Shown: one piece after another, positions 39,888 through 53,097 of the stretch
How the letters are laid out: every line of letters begins with the position of its first letter
Position numbering within the stretch: position 1 is the first letter of the stretch
Assembly: GCA_023525715.1 (NCBI GenBank)
Contig: CM042012.1
Coordinates: 118,719,798 to 118,783,797, forward strand
DNA: 64,000 nt
DNA from: Cichorium intybus
Taxonomy: Eukaryota; Streptophyta; Magnoliopsida; Asterales; Asteraceae
Direction of reading: 5' to 3'
Made by a program: the position numbers and the translations under genes
The notes under the pieces: model-generated
The model's database searches: none
What the model saw: only the letters and a program-made list of their open reading frames with translations
What the model was told of the DNA's origin: nothing

Positions 39888-40168
39888 GTTGGCATTGAGC
39901 TGGTTCCAAGAGATTTTGATATGAATTCTCCACACCCTTTCAGAAAAGAGGACATTATCAGCTTAGTACCAGTCCATAAGGTGATAAATTTCAGCATTCA
40001 TATGATTGGTCGTTGTCTTGTAATTAGTCGATGTTATTTGATATATTGATTTTATGTTTGTTGCAGCAAGCAACATGTTCTTCTGCTGATGGACGCCAAC
40101 TCCTGGAATCATCAAAAACTGCCCTGGACAAAGGAAAGCTGGAAGATGCAGTTAGCTATGGGACAAAG
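39888..40168 (+). pseudogene. Captured fragment of a TSS/CLU-family gene (two exons and intron)
   Basis: Exon 39888-39980 gives VGIELVPRDFDMNSPHPFRK and then IISLVPVHK; the intron 39981-40066 has GT and TTGCAG; exon 40067-40168 gives TCSSADGRQLLESSKTALDK and LEDAVSYGTK. This is the stretch just before and at the first TPR of plant TSS/REDUCED CHLOROPLAST COVERAGE-type proteins (CLU family). The reading frame joins correctly across the intron. It continues into unrelated sequence after 40168, so no domain is complete. Confidence 0.82.
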
Positions 40169-40630
40169 GTGGTACCCAAGTTACATTTGGCAAAAGTTGT
40201 AAATAATTTGCTCTTCGCTTTCAGTAGCTTCTCAACAAGGACTCGAGAAGCACCCAGCTCTTCGCTTTCAGACTTTTACAAATTAGGAAGAATGCTATTT
40301 GTTCTTTTAACCTGCAACCGAGGACTTTGAGAAGAATCCCCAGAAAAAAAAAGCAAGAACTCAAGTGGGTTTTCTTTATTGAGAGAGAGAGAGAGAGACG
40401 GGTGGGGGTGGAGGGGGTGAGGTTAGGGTTTTTTTTAATTTATTTAATAATAATATATTAAAATAAAAATGAAAAATAAATTAAAAAGGATAAATTTGTC
40501 TTTTTACTTGGTATTTGGACCATTTCTGTAATTGCATCCATACCTTTGAACCATTATCGATGTTTTTTCAAAAGTTAGTCGATTATTGCAATTTCTTGCA
40601 TACCACATGGACCATTGTTGTAATTTACTC

Positions 40631-41582
40631 TGCCTACTTACTAAAATTTTCGTATTAACCCCTAAACTAGATTAATAGTATTTTATTTGTATCCTATAAC
40701 TTCACTTTTTATACAATTTTTAACTTAAATTTTACTTTTTTATGATCCTATTTTTTTTTTTCAATTTTGACAATTAAAACTTTCAAATTACCTCATCAAC
40801 TTCGATCGTATCATATTTCTTTTACCCCATAACTTTCTTTTTCTACAATTTTAGACTAAATAAATATAATTTTTTATAAATATAATATTTTTCTTACAAT
40901 TTTTCGGAAGTTTTAATTTTTTTTTACAATATTATTTTATAAGTTAGATTATCAATAATTTTTTTCTATAAAATTACATATTTTACATTTTTGTATGTAT
41001 ATATACGTGTCTTAAGAGTCTTTTGTCTTTAAAAAATTATTTTTTTCTCATACGTTGCTATGTATTTGATAGATTATATTTTTAAACAAAAACAATGTCT
41101 CAACGTACGAGTTACAAACGTAGTTTTTATACAAGTTGTATCAGGTTATAATGATTTTATTAAGCACAAGAGTCTTCCAAAATTTTAAATCAAATCTATC
41201 AGCCAAGAAATTCATATTTGTTATTTTATAAAACCCTAGATGTTTTATGTGCATTAATTCACACATCTATAGACTATAATTAAGTCATGTAACAAAGCAT
41301 TGTAAATTTCATTCCAATCGACTAATGAAATGGGGTAAAACATCATTCGCTAAGTTACGTGACATACGATTGGGACTAATTACATTTTAGGAAATAATAA
41401 CATCATTTCATTAAACCAACAAACAACTTTATTTTATTCAAATCAAGTAAACCATAACATTCTTCTTGGTTCACCATAGGAAACTTATCGACAATATTAT
41501 ACATTACACTCATATATTCAAATCAAGAACACCCTAATATCATTTTATTCTATTACATATTTTCGTCGTTGCATGACGAAGG
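40631..41582. other. Downstream flank of CXE copy 2; no gene
   Basis: AT-rich, aligns to 14391-15365 of block 1 throughout. Nothing coding seen. Confidence 0.75.
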
Positions 41583-42518
41583 CTACTTGTTCATGTGATT
41601 GATAAAAGTACAAATTCTCTTGCGTAAAATACCAGCATTATCAGAAGAAGGGTAAAATAGGAAAAACACATGGTCCTCCCCTTTATCCTCTATAACTTCA
41701 ATATTTCCTCTCCACCCATTTTTAACCAAAATTTCCTTATAATACCATCCCCTATCCTTCAAAATATCTTTCTCTGCAACACAAACAAGTGCCCTGGAGC
41801 ATCCAAGATCCGACACTTTCGGATCCTTATCCGGGTTAATCAACGGGTCATCCAACCCACTTGTTTCCGGGTGGGCAAAGATCCATAACTCCTCCACGAA
41901 TGACTTCCATGGATGTTCACCTTCAGACCCGATTCGATCTTCTCCCCAAAAATACGGATGAAGCAGGATAGTTCCGTGTAGGTTTATGCCCACTCTCGAT
42001 TTTTCTAACCCGACCCGGATAGCCATGTGGTGGGCGATATTGGCACCGGCGCTGTCGCCGGCGAAGAACACATTTTCAAGATCGGCGTAGTCGTTGAGCC
42101 ATGGGTCGGGGGAGTTTCCGGCGACCCACGTGATTGCTTCCCAGGAATCGTCGAAACAGGTGGGTAGAGGATATTCCGGCGCCGTTCGGTAGTCAACGGA
42201 AACTATCACCACATTGGATTCTGATGCTACGAGGTTTAAGAAGTTATGGTAGACAGGGGAGGATGCGGTTTCGATGACGAATCCGCCGCCGTGGAAGTAG
42301 ATTAGAAGGGGGAGTTTTTTGGTGGTAGTGTTGGGAAGGTAAAGCCTTGCGGAGAGGTTGGTTTCAGGTGAGATGACGACGTCTTTGGATTGGACGCCGG
42401 AGGAAAGATCAATGCCGGCGGGAACGACATCGGTGCCTCTGAGTTTCTCGAATCGGCCATCTTTGTATACTCGAATGAGTCCGCTAATTTCTTTAGCAAT
42501 ATTATCTGATGAATCCAT
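41583..42518 (-). CDS. Plant carboxylesterase (CXE family, alpha/beta-hydrolase fold 3)
   Basis: 311 codons, single exon, usual size for plant CXE proteins. Catalytic set visible: oxyanion-hole HGGGF (residues 76-80), nucleophile in GDSAG (Ser156), acid in AEKD (Asp251) and base in EDH (His283). No signal peptide or membrane segment; expected soluble, cytosolic. The family includes gibberellin/strigolactone receptors, hydroxyisoflavanone dehydratases and general esterases; the full triad and HGGGF argue for a hydrolase rather than a receptor, substrate unknown. Start chosen at 42516-42518 (MDSSDN) because the other copy begins there; an upstream ATG at 42617 would add 33 residues coming from a transposon arm. 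The flanking MULE begins only 64 bases upstream, so its promoter is foreign or truncated. Confidence 0.9.
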   Translation of the reverse strand: MDSSDNIAKEISGLIRVYKDGRFEKLRGTDVVPAGIDLSSGVQSKDVVISPETNLSARLYLPNTTTKKLPLLIYFHGGGFVIETASSPVYHNFLNLVASESNVVIVSVDYRTAPEYPLPTCFDDSWEAITWVAGNSPDPWLNDYADLENVFFAGDSAGANIAHHMAIRVGLEKSRVGINLHGTILLHPYFWGEDRIGSEGEHPWKSFVEELWIFAHPETSGLDDPLINPDKDPKVSDLGCSRALVCVAEKDILKDRGWYYKEILVKNGWRGNIEVIEDKGEDHVFFLFYPSSDNAGILRKRICTFINHMNK

Positions 42519-42793
42519 GTGGCAAATTTTGAGTAGGATAGAAGTGATGCATATGGATATATAAATAGTAATAAAATTATTTGAGTAAATTACAAAAATG
42601 GTCTCTGTAGTTTGCACGAACTAACAATAATGGTCCTACTGTAGAAAAAAACACTATAGGTCCTCATGCTTAGGATTTTCTTTCAAAAATGGTCCAAATG
42701 CCAAGTAAAAAGACCATTTTACCCTTTTTAATTTCTTTTTCATTTTCTTTTAATGTTTAATTTATTAAAATAATTAAAAAAAAAACATACCCC

Positions 42794-42797
<4 letters not shown>

Positions 42798-42854
<57 letters not shown>
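42798..42854. repeat. (CT)n microsatellite in left MULE arm
   Basis: 57 bases of CT, complementary to the GA run in the right arm. Confidence 0.95.
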
Positions 42855-42857
<3 letters not shown>

Positions 42858-43625
42858 GGTGATCTGGATATACACCGAATCCTTTATCTCTTTCTTTCTC
42901 AGTTCTAAGATGATAGAGTTTACCCAGTACTTGATCCCCCTTTCCTGACATTCCAATATAATTAATCCGATCATAATGATTCGAGTCTACTGAGTTATCT
43001 CTCGCCTCGGCAAGTTTATGCATTCAGGTACCTGCATTTAGTTTTAGTACAAATCTCCAAAAGAAAAGAAAATCCCAACGAAACACTAACCCAAGATCAT
43101 TGAAAATTTTAGTACTTTTTTGTTAACGATTCCAAACACATAAAGATGAAAACCAAGTTCTTCATGTGTATGCATCCTCCGGTCATCGAAAACAGAGGAT
43201 GGAGACTACAAAAAAGTATCGCCAATAGTCGGATCATCATATTCTACCGGTTCCATCAAAACCTTCGGCCGCCGTAATCGAGATTTGCTACAGAGGAAAA
43301 GGGTTGCTGTTGAGACATACATCCACCAAATGTCTGTCAAATCAAACACAAACTCTTTTGCTCTCTTTACCCTCACCGGAAAGATGATGAAAATAATGGT
43401 CAGAGATCGATAAAAGTGGTGGCAAACTCACCGGAAAATGGGTCACGGGAGGACTACAAGAAAAGAATCACAATGGGCTCGACCTTATCTTGGAGAAAGA
43501 AGACGATTCTACCGGTTGATAGATCCACGCTAGGAAGATTCTTGATAAACTTGGTGTTTGTACTAATTTACTTGGACTCCTTTTTCATTGTTCTTGAGCG
43601 TGTGTGTCTCTTACATAACAAACCC

Positions 43626-43738
<113 letters not shown>

Positions 43739-43952
43739 TGGGGTAAAATTTTTTTAAATTACTTTAATAAATTAAACAATAAAAGAAAATGAAAATGAAA
43801 TTAAAAAAGGTAAAATGGTCTTTTTACTTAGCATTTGGACCATTTTTGAAAGAAAATCATAAGCATGAGGACAATTATAGTATTTTTTTTCTACAATAAG
43901 ACCATTATTATTAGTTCGTGCCATCTACAGGTAGCATTTTTGTAATTTACTC

Positions 43953-44664
43953 TTATTTTTAGTATTGATATTATATTATTATTATGAGAGCAAATGGGAT
44001 TTCGGTACTTCCGGACATGGCCCATGGGTGGTTGATTTGTGCAATTTGTTAATAATCACGTGACATTTTTTTTATTTTATAAAAAACAGACCACCTTTTT
44101 TATCTTTGAAGTTCTTGTTTTGATATGTGTATAAGCAAAACCGTTTTTCGAAGTGAAATACACTATCAATTATGAATTTCGAACCAATCTATTTCTATAA
44201 CCTTTCCGTTATGTTTATAGTTCTCTATCATTCACATAAATTATATCAGTTTATTGTTCATTCATCGACTAAATAAGAATAGCTTTGTTGATCAGTCACA
44301 TGAATCATTATCTATCTACTTTTACTTAATTAAATTAAGAAATTGTTGCTTACATATATTATAGACATTACCTTGTTATCTACTTCTATAATTCGTGAAC
44401 TCCAAATGTATTTCGTTTTACTTCTGAATTCTTCATTTCAATTCATAATTTTAGTAAATATGATGGTTAGAATTTCAAATGATATTTGTCAAACTTTGAT
44501 TGTAATATTTCTGTCGTTTGTATATGACAGCCCACTTTTGTTGACTAAGCATGATGAAAAAAACTAGTCAATGGATTCTAAAACCCCTTGTAAGTAATTT
44601 ATTGGAAAAAAGAAGCAAATCACATCTATTCCATAAAACCTTATTTGCTAATGTAACGCTTGAA
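43953..44664. other. Upstream flank of CXE copy 2; no gene
   Basis: Aligns to 29427-30192 of block 1. AT-rich, nothing coding seen. Confidence 0.75.
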
Positions 44665-47201
44665 TAGGGTGAGCAACGGGCGGTTTTACGGTTTAGGCGG
44701 TTTGCGGTTTGTGCGGGTTCGGTTTAGGCGGTTCGGTTTGGTTTAACCCATTTAAGCAAAGTCTATCTAATAATAGTTACGGTGAAAGCCCCTATATTTA
44801 ATTAAAAACCTCCATCATCGATAATCAAATTGAAACTTACAACAATATTGTTATACTTTTTTTTTTACATTTAACGAAAATAAAAAACAAAAGTTATCAA
44901 ATTTTGGTAAGGAAAAGGAATTTGTGGAGGACGGTGGCTGAGTATGAAGAGATTTCCACTTATGGTAATATCGCATAGAGTTAGGATATATTAAAAATTG
45001 TAATTATTGTGTGGACGGAAGACCCAATCAGAAGCCTAGAATCACCAAGGGTATTTTTGTCAATTGATTTATAAATCATTTAATTAAATTTAAATCAATT
45101 CCTATAATTATGGTAAACTAATCCTACAATTATGGAATATTGGTAACTGCTTCAATTAACCTAGCTGCCATCGATAACATCATAAAACGTCCGCAAATTC
45201 ATCATCCTCACATCTCCAGTAACCTGGCCGATCTCACCACAATTGAAGACGAGGATTATGAGACTGAAGACGGCGACAAAGATGCCGATTATTGGGACGA
45301 GGACGATGACGAGTACGAAGAGGAAGATATGGCTCAGTTGATTCCGGTAGAGATAACTTCACGTAATGTTCCAAGTACTATTTCCAATGGCAGATCGTTC
45401 CAACGGCCGGTGACGATCGACGATGGCTTGCTGCACGATTTCAACGATTTGGAGTCGTGTGAAAGGAATCTGGGGAATATAGAGAACGATGGCGGTGATG
45501 TAGTAAAGGAATCGTTGAACAATGGCGAAATTGATGGTTTATTTTGCCCTATCTACTTTGAAGCTTGGACTAGCAGTGGAAGCCATCAAATCTGGTAAAA
45601 CAATGCTTCCACATTTTCTATTCAACCCACATTCAATCGATTTATATCGATTCTAACAGATTCCATGACTGCAGTTGTCTTCCATGTGGGCATATATAAG
45701 GATTGTCATGTATAAAGAAATGGCTCCAACTTGGTCGAAGTTCTGGGAAGGTCTGTTCACTGTAACATAACGAAAATACATGATTCTGTTATCTACATTC
45801 TCATACATTTCTTTTGATTTTATCAGTGCCCTCAATGCAAGGGATTGTGCACATTAAAGGATGTTAGAGTTCTTTATGCTGCTCGTCTTTGTGTTGCTGA
45901 TGAGGAGTTACACAAGGTAATACGAATAATCTCTTTGAAATTTATACTCAGAAAAAGCAAACTACATTTCATGATTAAGAACATCAATTGTTTTCTGTTT
46001 GCAGAAAGTTCGTTCACTTGTTGTGGATTATTCTAACGGGTAAGAAGATCATTCTGATGTTGCAAACTACATTTCATGATTAAGAACATCACTGTTGTGG
46101 ATTATTCTAACGGGTGAGAAGATCATTCTGATGTTGCAGGCTAATTCTTCATGCATTCAAAACATACAAGAAACAGAGAAGGATATCATTCTGATGTTGC
46201 AATCATTCTGGCAGAATATCATTCTGATGTTGCAGTCATTCTGGCAGAATATCATTCTCACATAATATAATTCTCATAGAATGACATTCTATTTTGTGTA
46301 TTAGATTCTAGTATATTGTTCTAGTCATTTTGATGTTACACAATACAATGGAAATCTGATTTTGTAAGATTTTGTAATTAATATAAGTATGATTTTGTAA
46401 TTGATTCTACCAGAATGTTTAACTTACTTTCAAAATATCAAGTAGCATTCTTTAAGAATACTAGTCATTCTGATGTATGCTTTGTAATTCATTTTAATAG
46501 AATGTAAGTGATTATGAACTTATAATAAGAACCGAAATTAATTATATATTTTATTAGAATTGTAAAAACATTAATGTTTGAATTTGAAAATAAATTCGAA
46601 TTTGAATTTGAAATTACATTTAAATTCGGAATTTAATCCCATAAAAATCTCACATTCTATAATTGAAAAACATAAAAAAGTCCATATTACCCTTTAGAAT
46701 GATATTATTAGAAGTTTATATTTTTTAATTAAAAAAAGCAATATTCTGTTATTAATCACAGCCATTGATAATTATAATCCTACGCACCATATTTGTTCTT
46801 ACGACCACACAATAATTATGGTTCTTAATGTAACCTAGCCTATATCGCATAACCTTAAAATTGCCTTTTCATATTCGTAATCACAAATCAGTGGAGGCTG
46901 TGAGTCGAGTCTGGGAGTAGAGCTGTGTCAACAGTGAACTGAAGGTGTGCCTTAAATATAAAGGGTGAGTTAGGTAATTTAATATTTAATATATTTTATA
47001 AATATTTAATATTAATATATTTAAATGGTTTTCGGGCGGGCACCGTATTATTTTTATCAAACCGTAAACCGAACCGCAAACCGCCTAACCAGACCAATTA
47101 ACTCGCTAACCGAACCGTTAACCGTTTAACCCGAAACCGCAAACTGTATAAGGTTCGGTTCGGGCGGTTTCGCGGTTTAATTCGATTAACGCTCACACCT
47201 A
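44665..47201 (+). mobile_element. hAT element carrying a host RING-finger gene fragment
   Basis: Ends TAGGGTGAGC and GCTCACACCTA with a perfect 8-base target duplication CGCTTGAA (44657-44664, 47202-47209); the empty site is in block 1 at about 30188-30197. Both subterminal zones (44675-44760, 47040-47185) are dense in cggttt/aaaccg words. No hAT transposase. It holds spliced exons of an RFWD3-like gene. 46020-46260 contains small tandem repeats around atcattctgatgttgca. Confidence 0.88.
45140..46041 (+). pseudogene. Captured 5' part of an RFWD3-like E3 ubiquitin ligase gene
   Basis: Four exon pieces with GT/AG introns: 45140-45594 (acidic N-terminus DEDDDEYEEEDMA, then start of the RING), 45675-45750 (CLPCGHI, then LSCIKKWLQ), 45837-45916 (CPQCKGLCTLKDVRVLYAAR) and 46005 onward (KVRSL). 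The order of Cys and His residues is a C3HC4-type RING as in plant RFWD3 homologues, followed by the start of the coiled coil; the WD repeats are absent. Lesions: one zinc ligand is Tyr (CPIY) and a TAA follows CGHI. Splice sites are kept, so transcripts could still be spliced, but no working RING can be made. Confidence 0.75.
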
Positions 47202-47325
47202 CGCTTGAATATATACAGTTTCTATATAGCCGAAAGAATTTAATTTTTCTTAACACTCGTGTATATATAGAACTAGCATAAACGTTAGATAAAAATATAA
47301 AGTAGAAAATTAAGGACTACATAAT

Positions 47326-48645
47326 TAACACCAAAATAATATAATTAAAATGAGATTAGCAAGGAATTAGATAAGAAAATTATTATAAAAATTCTAGATG
47401 GATTCTCGCACGCGTTGCGTAGGAATTAAAGTATATAGTTAAAATTATAACAAATATGTTTTGTTAAAAAAATATGTAACTCATGGTCATCAACTATAAG
47501 TTAACAATCCCATATAAGAAATCAAAAGATTGATGTATCACTAATAAATTATCTTATATTAAGACATTCGTCCTAAAAAATAAGAACTTAAATAAAATAT
47601 TAGTTAATTTATATTATAAATTCATAATAATTACATAATAAGAAATTTTCATCCAATAATGGTTAAAATAAAAAATGAGTTTATAGTATAGTTGGCATCT
47701 TTATTTTTAAATTTTTTAAGACTTATGGTTAACTTTGATGATCAATTTACCACTTTGAAATTGATATTGCAGTACAAATTACATAGTTCAAGTTCATTTA
47801 TACACGAAAATTTTAGTTATCCCAATAAATATATTGAATACACAAGATTCACACAATAACTCAAATGCACAAACATATCAAATATTCATATCGATCCCAA
47901 TAACATTTTCAAGAAGTAAGATTAACAAGTTGAACATTAAAAAATATATAAAATTTTTATTTCGATTGAGAATTTTATTGATCTATTATTGCTTAATTCG
48001 TCAACATAGCTTCTCCATCCTCTTATTGATGATGACATAATGGTCTTTCAGTATTGAGGCTTTTTCCATCACGTATTTCTGAGAAGCAATTACGAAGAAA
48101 ACCTTCTTCTTCTTTTTTTATCATGGATCTTCAAAAAAACAATTCAAAGAAAAACTTTTTTTTTTTAAGATGAAAACCTTTTTACTACGAAAAAATATAT
48201 AATTAGAAAATAAAAATACATAACTAGAAAGTACAAAACCTACAAATTATATATTTGTTTTATTTTCATTATAACCTCCATAGCCGCTTCATACATATCC
48301 CCGTTGACTCACGTCCACAAAAAACTATTGCATTTCCGCTAGTCAGTTGGTTTACGATCCATTTCCATCAAATATTTCATATGTTTCTCCAAACTCGTAC
48401 ATTGAAACACCCTCGCTTAAGGCTTTTCATAAACAACATTTTAACCCATGATTTATCATCATTATTTTAAAAATCATCATCCTTTAGTAAAACTTTAGTT
48501 TCAACATCTTCAAATAAGTCATTTTCTTTCAAAATCATTTTAAAACACATGGGGTTTAATGAGAAAATAGTTTAGGTTTAAGTTGCGGAAAGCATCGTTT
48601 GGTCCTATTTTAGATAAAACATTTTAGTTTATAAAATAGCGAGGT
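47326..48645. other. AT-rich, no gene
   Basis: A diverged segment around 47395-47420 (ctcgcacgcgttgcgtagg) resembles the conserved end of a common plant repeat, not identified. Frames at 47834-48040 and 48255-48470 look accidental. Confidence 0.5.
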
Positions 48646-50862
48646 TGTAACAATTCAAATACCATTACACAGCTCAAATGATACCACACAAACCGTGGCC
48701 TTCTAAACATCCAGCTCTTCTAAGTCATCTAAACTCCTCAACCTGAGTACACATCAAAATAAGTTAGGCAATTGAAATGCCTAGTGAGCTTACCCGAGGT
48801 TGACCCATTTCGAGTGGGCAGTGAACTATCACACTCGGGACAAACCCCCAAAAATAGTTTTGAAACATACTTCAAAAGTTATTTAAAACATCATAATTAT
48901 TTACTTCAAAATAGATAGTTATGATATGCAAATGCAAGATGCAACTATCCCAAACCCACGTCCATCTCATAAAAGTTCAACTCACATCAATGGCACCCAC
49001 CTAAGTTCACAAGCAAACGCACGAAGCATAATACTTGATTCCCGTATGGGTTGAAACTAAGACTAGTGGCCATTACACTAGCCTCATGAGGGGTAGCAAC
49101 TCCCTCATGCGGTTCCCTATTGTCGGGAACAAACTCTCCTCACCCTCTTTATTTTAGAGAAGGGTAAAACTCATAATAACTCCTCACCCTCTTTGTTTGA
49201 GAAGGGTAAAACTCGTCCTCAAGGTATCACACGGTCAATCCCATCCTATATGAAATGCAATGCACAATAGGATGCTCAAAACGTCTTTCAAAAACAACAT
49301 CATACTCTTTATTTGAAAACATCTTTAGAAACTCATTTTCATGCAATGCACAAGTAGTAATCATATAACACATTGCACATAATAATATGCATGAAAAGTA
49401 ATTGATAACACACACAAAAGATAATAGTTGGGATGTGTACTCCCGGTAAACTCACCTGAAGGCTGACTGAAAAGTCAACACAAATCTTGAAACATCATTG
49501 ACTAAAAATGTCAAATCCTAGACAGCATCAACTCAACTTCCAAGTCGTTATGATTCAATCGAATAAGAATTAATACGCCATCTAAAAGTGTAATCGTTTC
49601 TCAAACTTAACTAAGTTCTATTCGATAATTAGACTTAGATTAACACCAAGACTGGATTTAATTGTCAAGGCTAATAATTATCCCACTAAATCTTCCATGC
49701 TAAGGTAATAATATCAAAACCCTATTTTTCATTAAGTAAAGTTTCTCTTCAAGAACATTCGTATTTAAAAAGACATTTGTATGACTTGAATCCTCTTTAA
49801 AATACTTACTATTTCTAAATATAAATTTAAGTTACGTTTGATTAAATAAAATAAACCTCCATTTAAAATAATTGATTGATTAATACTAATAGTAATTTAA
49901 ATCCATTATTATGTAATTAAAACTAGCTTTAATTTAAAACTAGTCTACTACAAATTATCTAAGTCCAATTTTCACAACAGTCCATATAATCATATTAGCT
50001 TTAAAAGTCCATAGAGACGAGCCCACTAGTAATAAGTTCAGCCCAACCAAGACTATATCACAAATGGTCTAATGAGAATGGGAGCCCAAAGCAATTGAAT
50101 CCAAAAGCCCAATACCAATTTAACCTAAGAATTCAACGGGAGAGGAAATACCTCTCGACGGCGACTCCTAAGGACTCCAACGCCTTCGCATCCCGGCGTC
50201 TGACTTGTCTCCGGCGACAAGGTTTGAATCGTCACCCCTAACCTCCGGTTGTCGCACGCCTTTCCCCCGCCCCTCTCGCCGGCGATTCGCGTCCACTAGC
50301 GATACGCCCCACTCGACAGTCTCGATCCGCTGTGCATCCCCGGGATTGCCATCGAACACCAAGCTCCACACCGGAGTTGTCAACAGGCGGGAACACCACC
50401 TCGTTCCTGTCATGCAGCCGCCTCCCTCCGCCGGTAGTGCTTACTCCGGCGACCACTATCACCTTCGAGTGTAATCTACGACTTCACCCCACATGATAAC
50501 ACACATCGCACCCTCAACATTGATTGGAACTTCACAGCTCCGACAACCTCTATGCCACAGTCTCTAATCCCGTTCACATCTCTAGCCTCACAAGAAACAG
50601 TCGTTGCACACACATCGAGTTTTACCGTCCATTGGCGACAGTTGGTGACCGGCTAATTCCTTGTAGTCTCGCTACACTGCTCAACTTCACGAACACCACA
50701 TCACCGGTAACAGTGGCGGAGCAACCAGGATTACCCATTTCCAGCCTCCGACTTTGATGATATTTAACGCCACCACAGTGGCTCCACCTCAGATGCTCGA
50801 TAGAACTCGCTGAGTTTAAACCCCCACCTCACCGCCATTGATACCAAGCTTCCAATGACAAT

Positions 50863-50898
<36 letters not shown>

Positions 50899-51567
50899 AC
50901 CATTGTTGTGGTCTTCCGCTGGAGAGCTCCACCGGTTCCACCCCCCCTCGATACTCTCGTATCCATCTTCTTGATCCATTCTGATGCAAGGTCATGGTGA
51001 GAGACCACCGAGACCTACAAGCTCATTAGCTCAACCACCTAGTTCTCTCATTTTCATTCGGTGCCATTAATCTGAATTTGATAGTGGTTGGAGATGAAGT
51101 CTGAAGATGCAACGAACCTCACACAAAATGGAAACTTGGTTTCCATTTGACACCTTTGGCCACATGACTTCCAAAGTTTTCAGCTTAAGTCCATCCAGAA
51201 ACTCATCATTTACGAACCATACCATTACTCACTATTTTTCTAATATCTAGGTACCAATATAATTTTGTTATATATGATTACCAAAATGCCCTTCCAAATA
51301 AATTAGAATATGTAAAATATATTAAAATGATAATAATTATAAAATTTCATCTATTTATGGATTTCATGTGAAATAACAAATAAAAACGATGTTTATTTTA
51401 TAACATTACAATCGCCAAGCAAATATGACATTGTGTCATCATTTATTTCCGAAATCCATTGATTTATCGTCGTTTAATAAATTTTTGAATATAGTTTACG
51501 TCATCAAATTTTATTTTATTTTATAAATTTAGCATAAAACTTTTAGGCCTGAAACACGGATGTTACA
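48646..51567 (-). repeat. Probable gypsy (Tekay/Del-like) LTR, minus orientation
   Basis: On the minus strand it starts TGTAACATCCGTG and ends near ...GAATTGTTACA, about 2.9 kb, an LTR size typical of this group. Inside are features I associate with composite-family Tekay LTRs (cctagtgagcttacccg, gatcccatcctatatg). 50160-50760 is GC-rich and codon-like in several frames but none is recognised; 50865-50893 is a (CT)n run. Flanking 5-mers do not match, so ends are uncertain and no body is attached. Confidence 0.4.
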
Positions 51568-51599
51568 TACGTAAACCCACGAACACCAACCTTATTTGT

Positions 51600-52454
51600 T
51601 GAATTTCGTCGAAAAGACCGGTAACCGATGAGTTTGAAAAAGTCGCTTTCCCTTTTCGTTTTGATAGGTCTTGACCCATCAGACGACTAGGCCGTTCAAC
51701 CGCAACTATGCCATCGTTATCGTCGTTTAGATTGACTCCAACATGCGCATCCGATGTATCGTGATAGAACCCGAGCCTAATGTTTTGCTTCGTTCCGAAC
51801 TTGGATGCTTTTGGTCCACTTTCTTACCACCTTTCATTTTTCATTATTCTTTATGATTTGTCAAACATGTAAATATTTGAAAGGCTAAGGCTTTGCTAAG
51901 TTGTTTTCATAAATATAATGTGCTCATTCGAATATTGTTCTCACTCGCCCAGCTTATCCATTGGTTCGTCAAATTTGTGACGATGTTATTAAAGTGTATT
52001 ACCGCCTTGTTTATATTGGACCACTTAGTGTTGCATTGGTCGGTGCCCCGGTAATCTTTTTTCCTTTCTTCACTCCAAGCCTAAAACGATTCGTGACACA
52101 AATCAAAGCCAAAATGTGTCACAAACTTTGATCTTTCCGGGAACGTGCGTCTTCGGATATGTCGAATATGTTCCCGTGCCAATTCTTTCTCCTCCTCTAG
52201 AGACCATAGTCTCTTTTTGGTCCTCCCTTTCCCTTTTCTTTGTAGTAGCTCGGATTTGGGTTCCGATTCGAATTCGGGTTGGGTTTGGTTTGCATTTGCA
52301 GTGATGGTTGGGGTGATTGGAATTAAGGTTGGTCTTAGTATTGAGGTTGGCATTGAAATTGCATAAAAGGGTTGAAGTTTTGTGGTGCCATTTATTATGC
52401 AAATAGTTGTTGTGGTGACATTTGGAATTGGTTGTACATTGACGGAATACCACT
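51600..52454 (-). pseudogene. SANT/Myb-like ('GST T3-like', PIF/Harbinger-associated) gene remnant
   Basis: Broken minus-strand frames show a Gln/Pro/Asn-rich start, a basic KGKGRTKKRLWSLEEEKELA segment (start of a SANT-like domain), and further left CNTKWSNINKAVIHFNNIVT and a Asn/Asp/Arg-rich region. The same succession occurs in the plant family annotated as glutathione S-transferase T3-like or Myb/SANT-like, which derives from PIF/Harbinger transposon accessory proteins. Several frameshifts; no neighbouring transposase. Moderate confidence, from memory of the family. Confidence 0.45.
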
Positions 52455-53097
52455 GAAAAACAAGTTTAGAGAGTCTAATTATGGGTGGTAAGGTGGAGGT
52501 AACGAATGATCATAGCCAAAAATACTAGGAGTGGAAGTGTTTAATAAATTCACGTTGTTTAAGCCATTTTGAAAAATATAAAAAGTTTATAGATGAGAAA
52601 TGGTGTGAAAAAACCGTTAACAAGTAGTAATATTTACGGTGGAAACTTTACTAAGTTATACACACACAAAATCTATTTCTCATTGGTCATATTCCATCGA
52701 TACACCTTTGTCGATGTCGCTGGATGCCGCCTTGGCGGGACGGTGTTCACCGCCGGTATAGGTGTGACATGTTGAATGCCGACAACATCATGAACCACAT
52801 ACCATGTAGCCTTAAAAAATAATTATTATAACATCACGAGTTTTCTGAATTTACAGATCCGTAAGGGTGCCTTTAGTTCTCAAAAATTACTTTGCTTTCT
52901 GGAAAAATTTTCCAAAAAAAATTAGAATTCTGAAATCGCGTTTAGTTCGGCAAATTTTATAGAGTTTTCAAAGAAAATGAAAATTTTTCATTTTTCCAAA
53001 ATTATAAAGAATTTGATGAATTTTGGAAAACCCAAAATTATTGTTTTCTGTATCTTTCTATTTCCAAAATTTTTCTAAAATATAAGAAACAGACAAA
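52455..53097. other. No gene; possible transposon end at about 52864
   Basis: ggtgcctttagttctcaaaa followed by alternating ttttccaaaatttt words looks like a terminal/subterminal zone of a hAT-type element, but no partner end was found. Confidence 0.35.

Noticed and set aside
42519..42617. Upstream ATG extending the intact carboxylesterase by 33 residues
   Set aside because: The extension is partly MULE-arm sequence and is absent from the paralogue; the shared MDSSD start fits family length.
50205..50474. GC-rich frames on both strands within the LTR-like region
   Set aside because: No recognisable domain, several frames equally open, and the position fits an LTR of a gypsy element.
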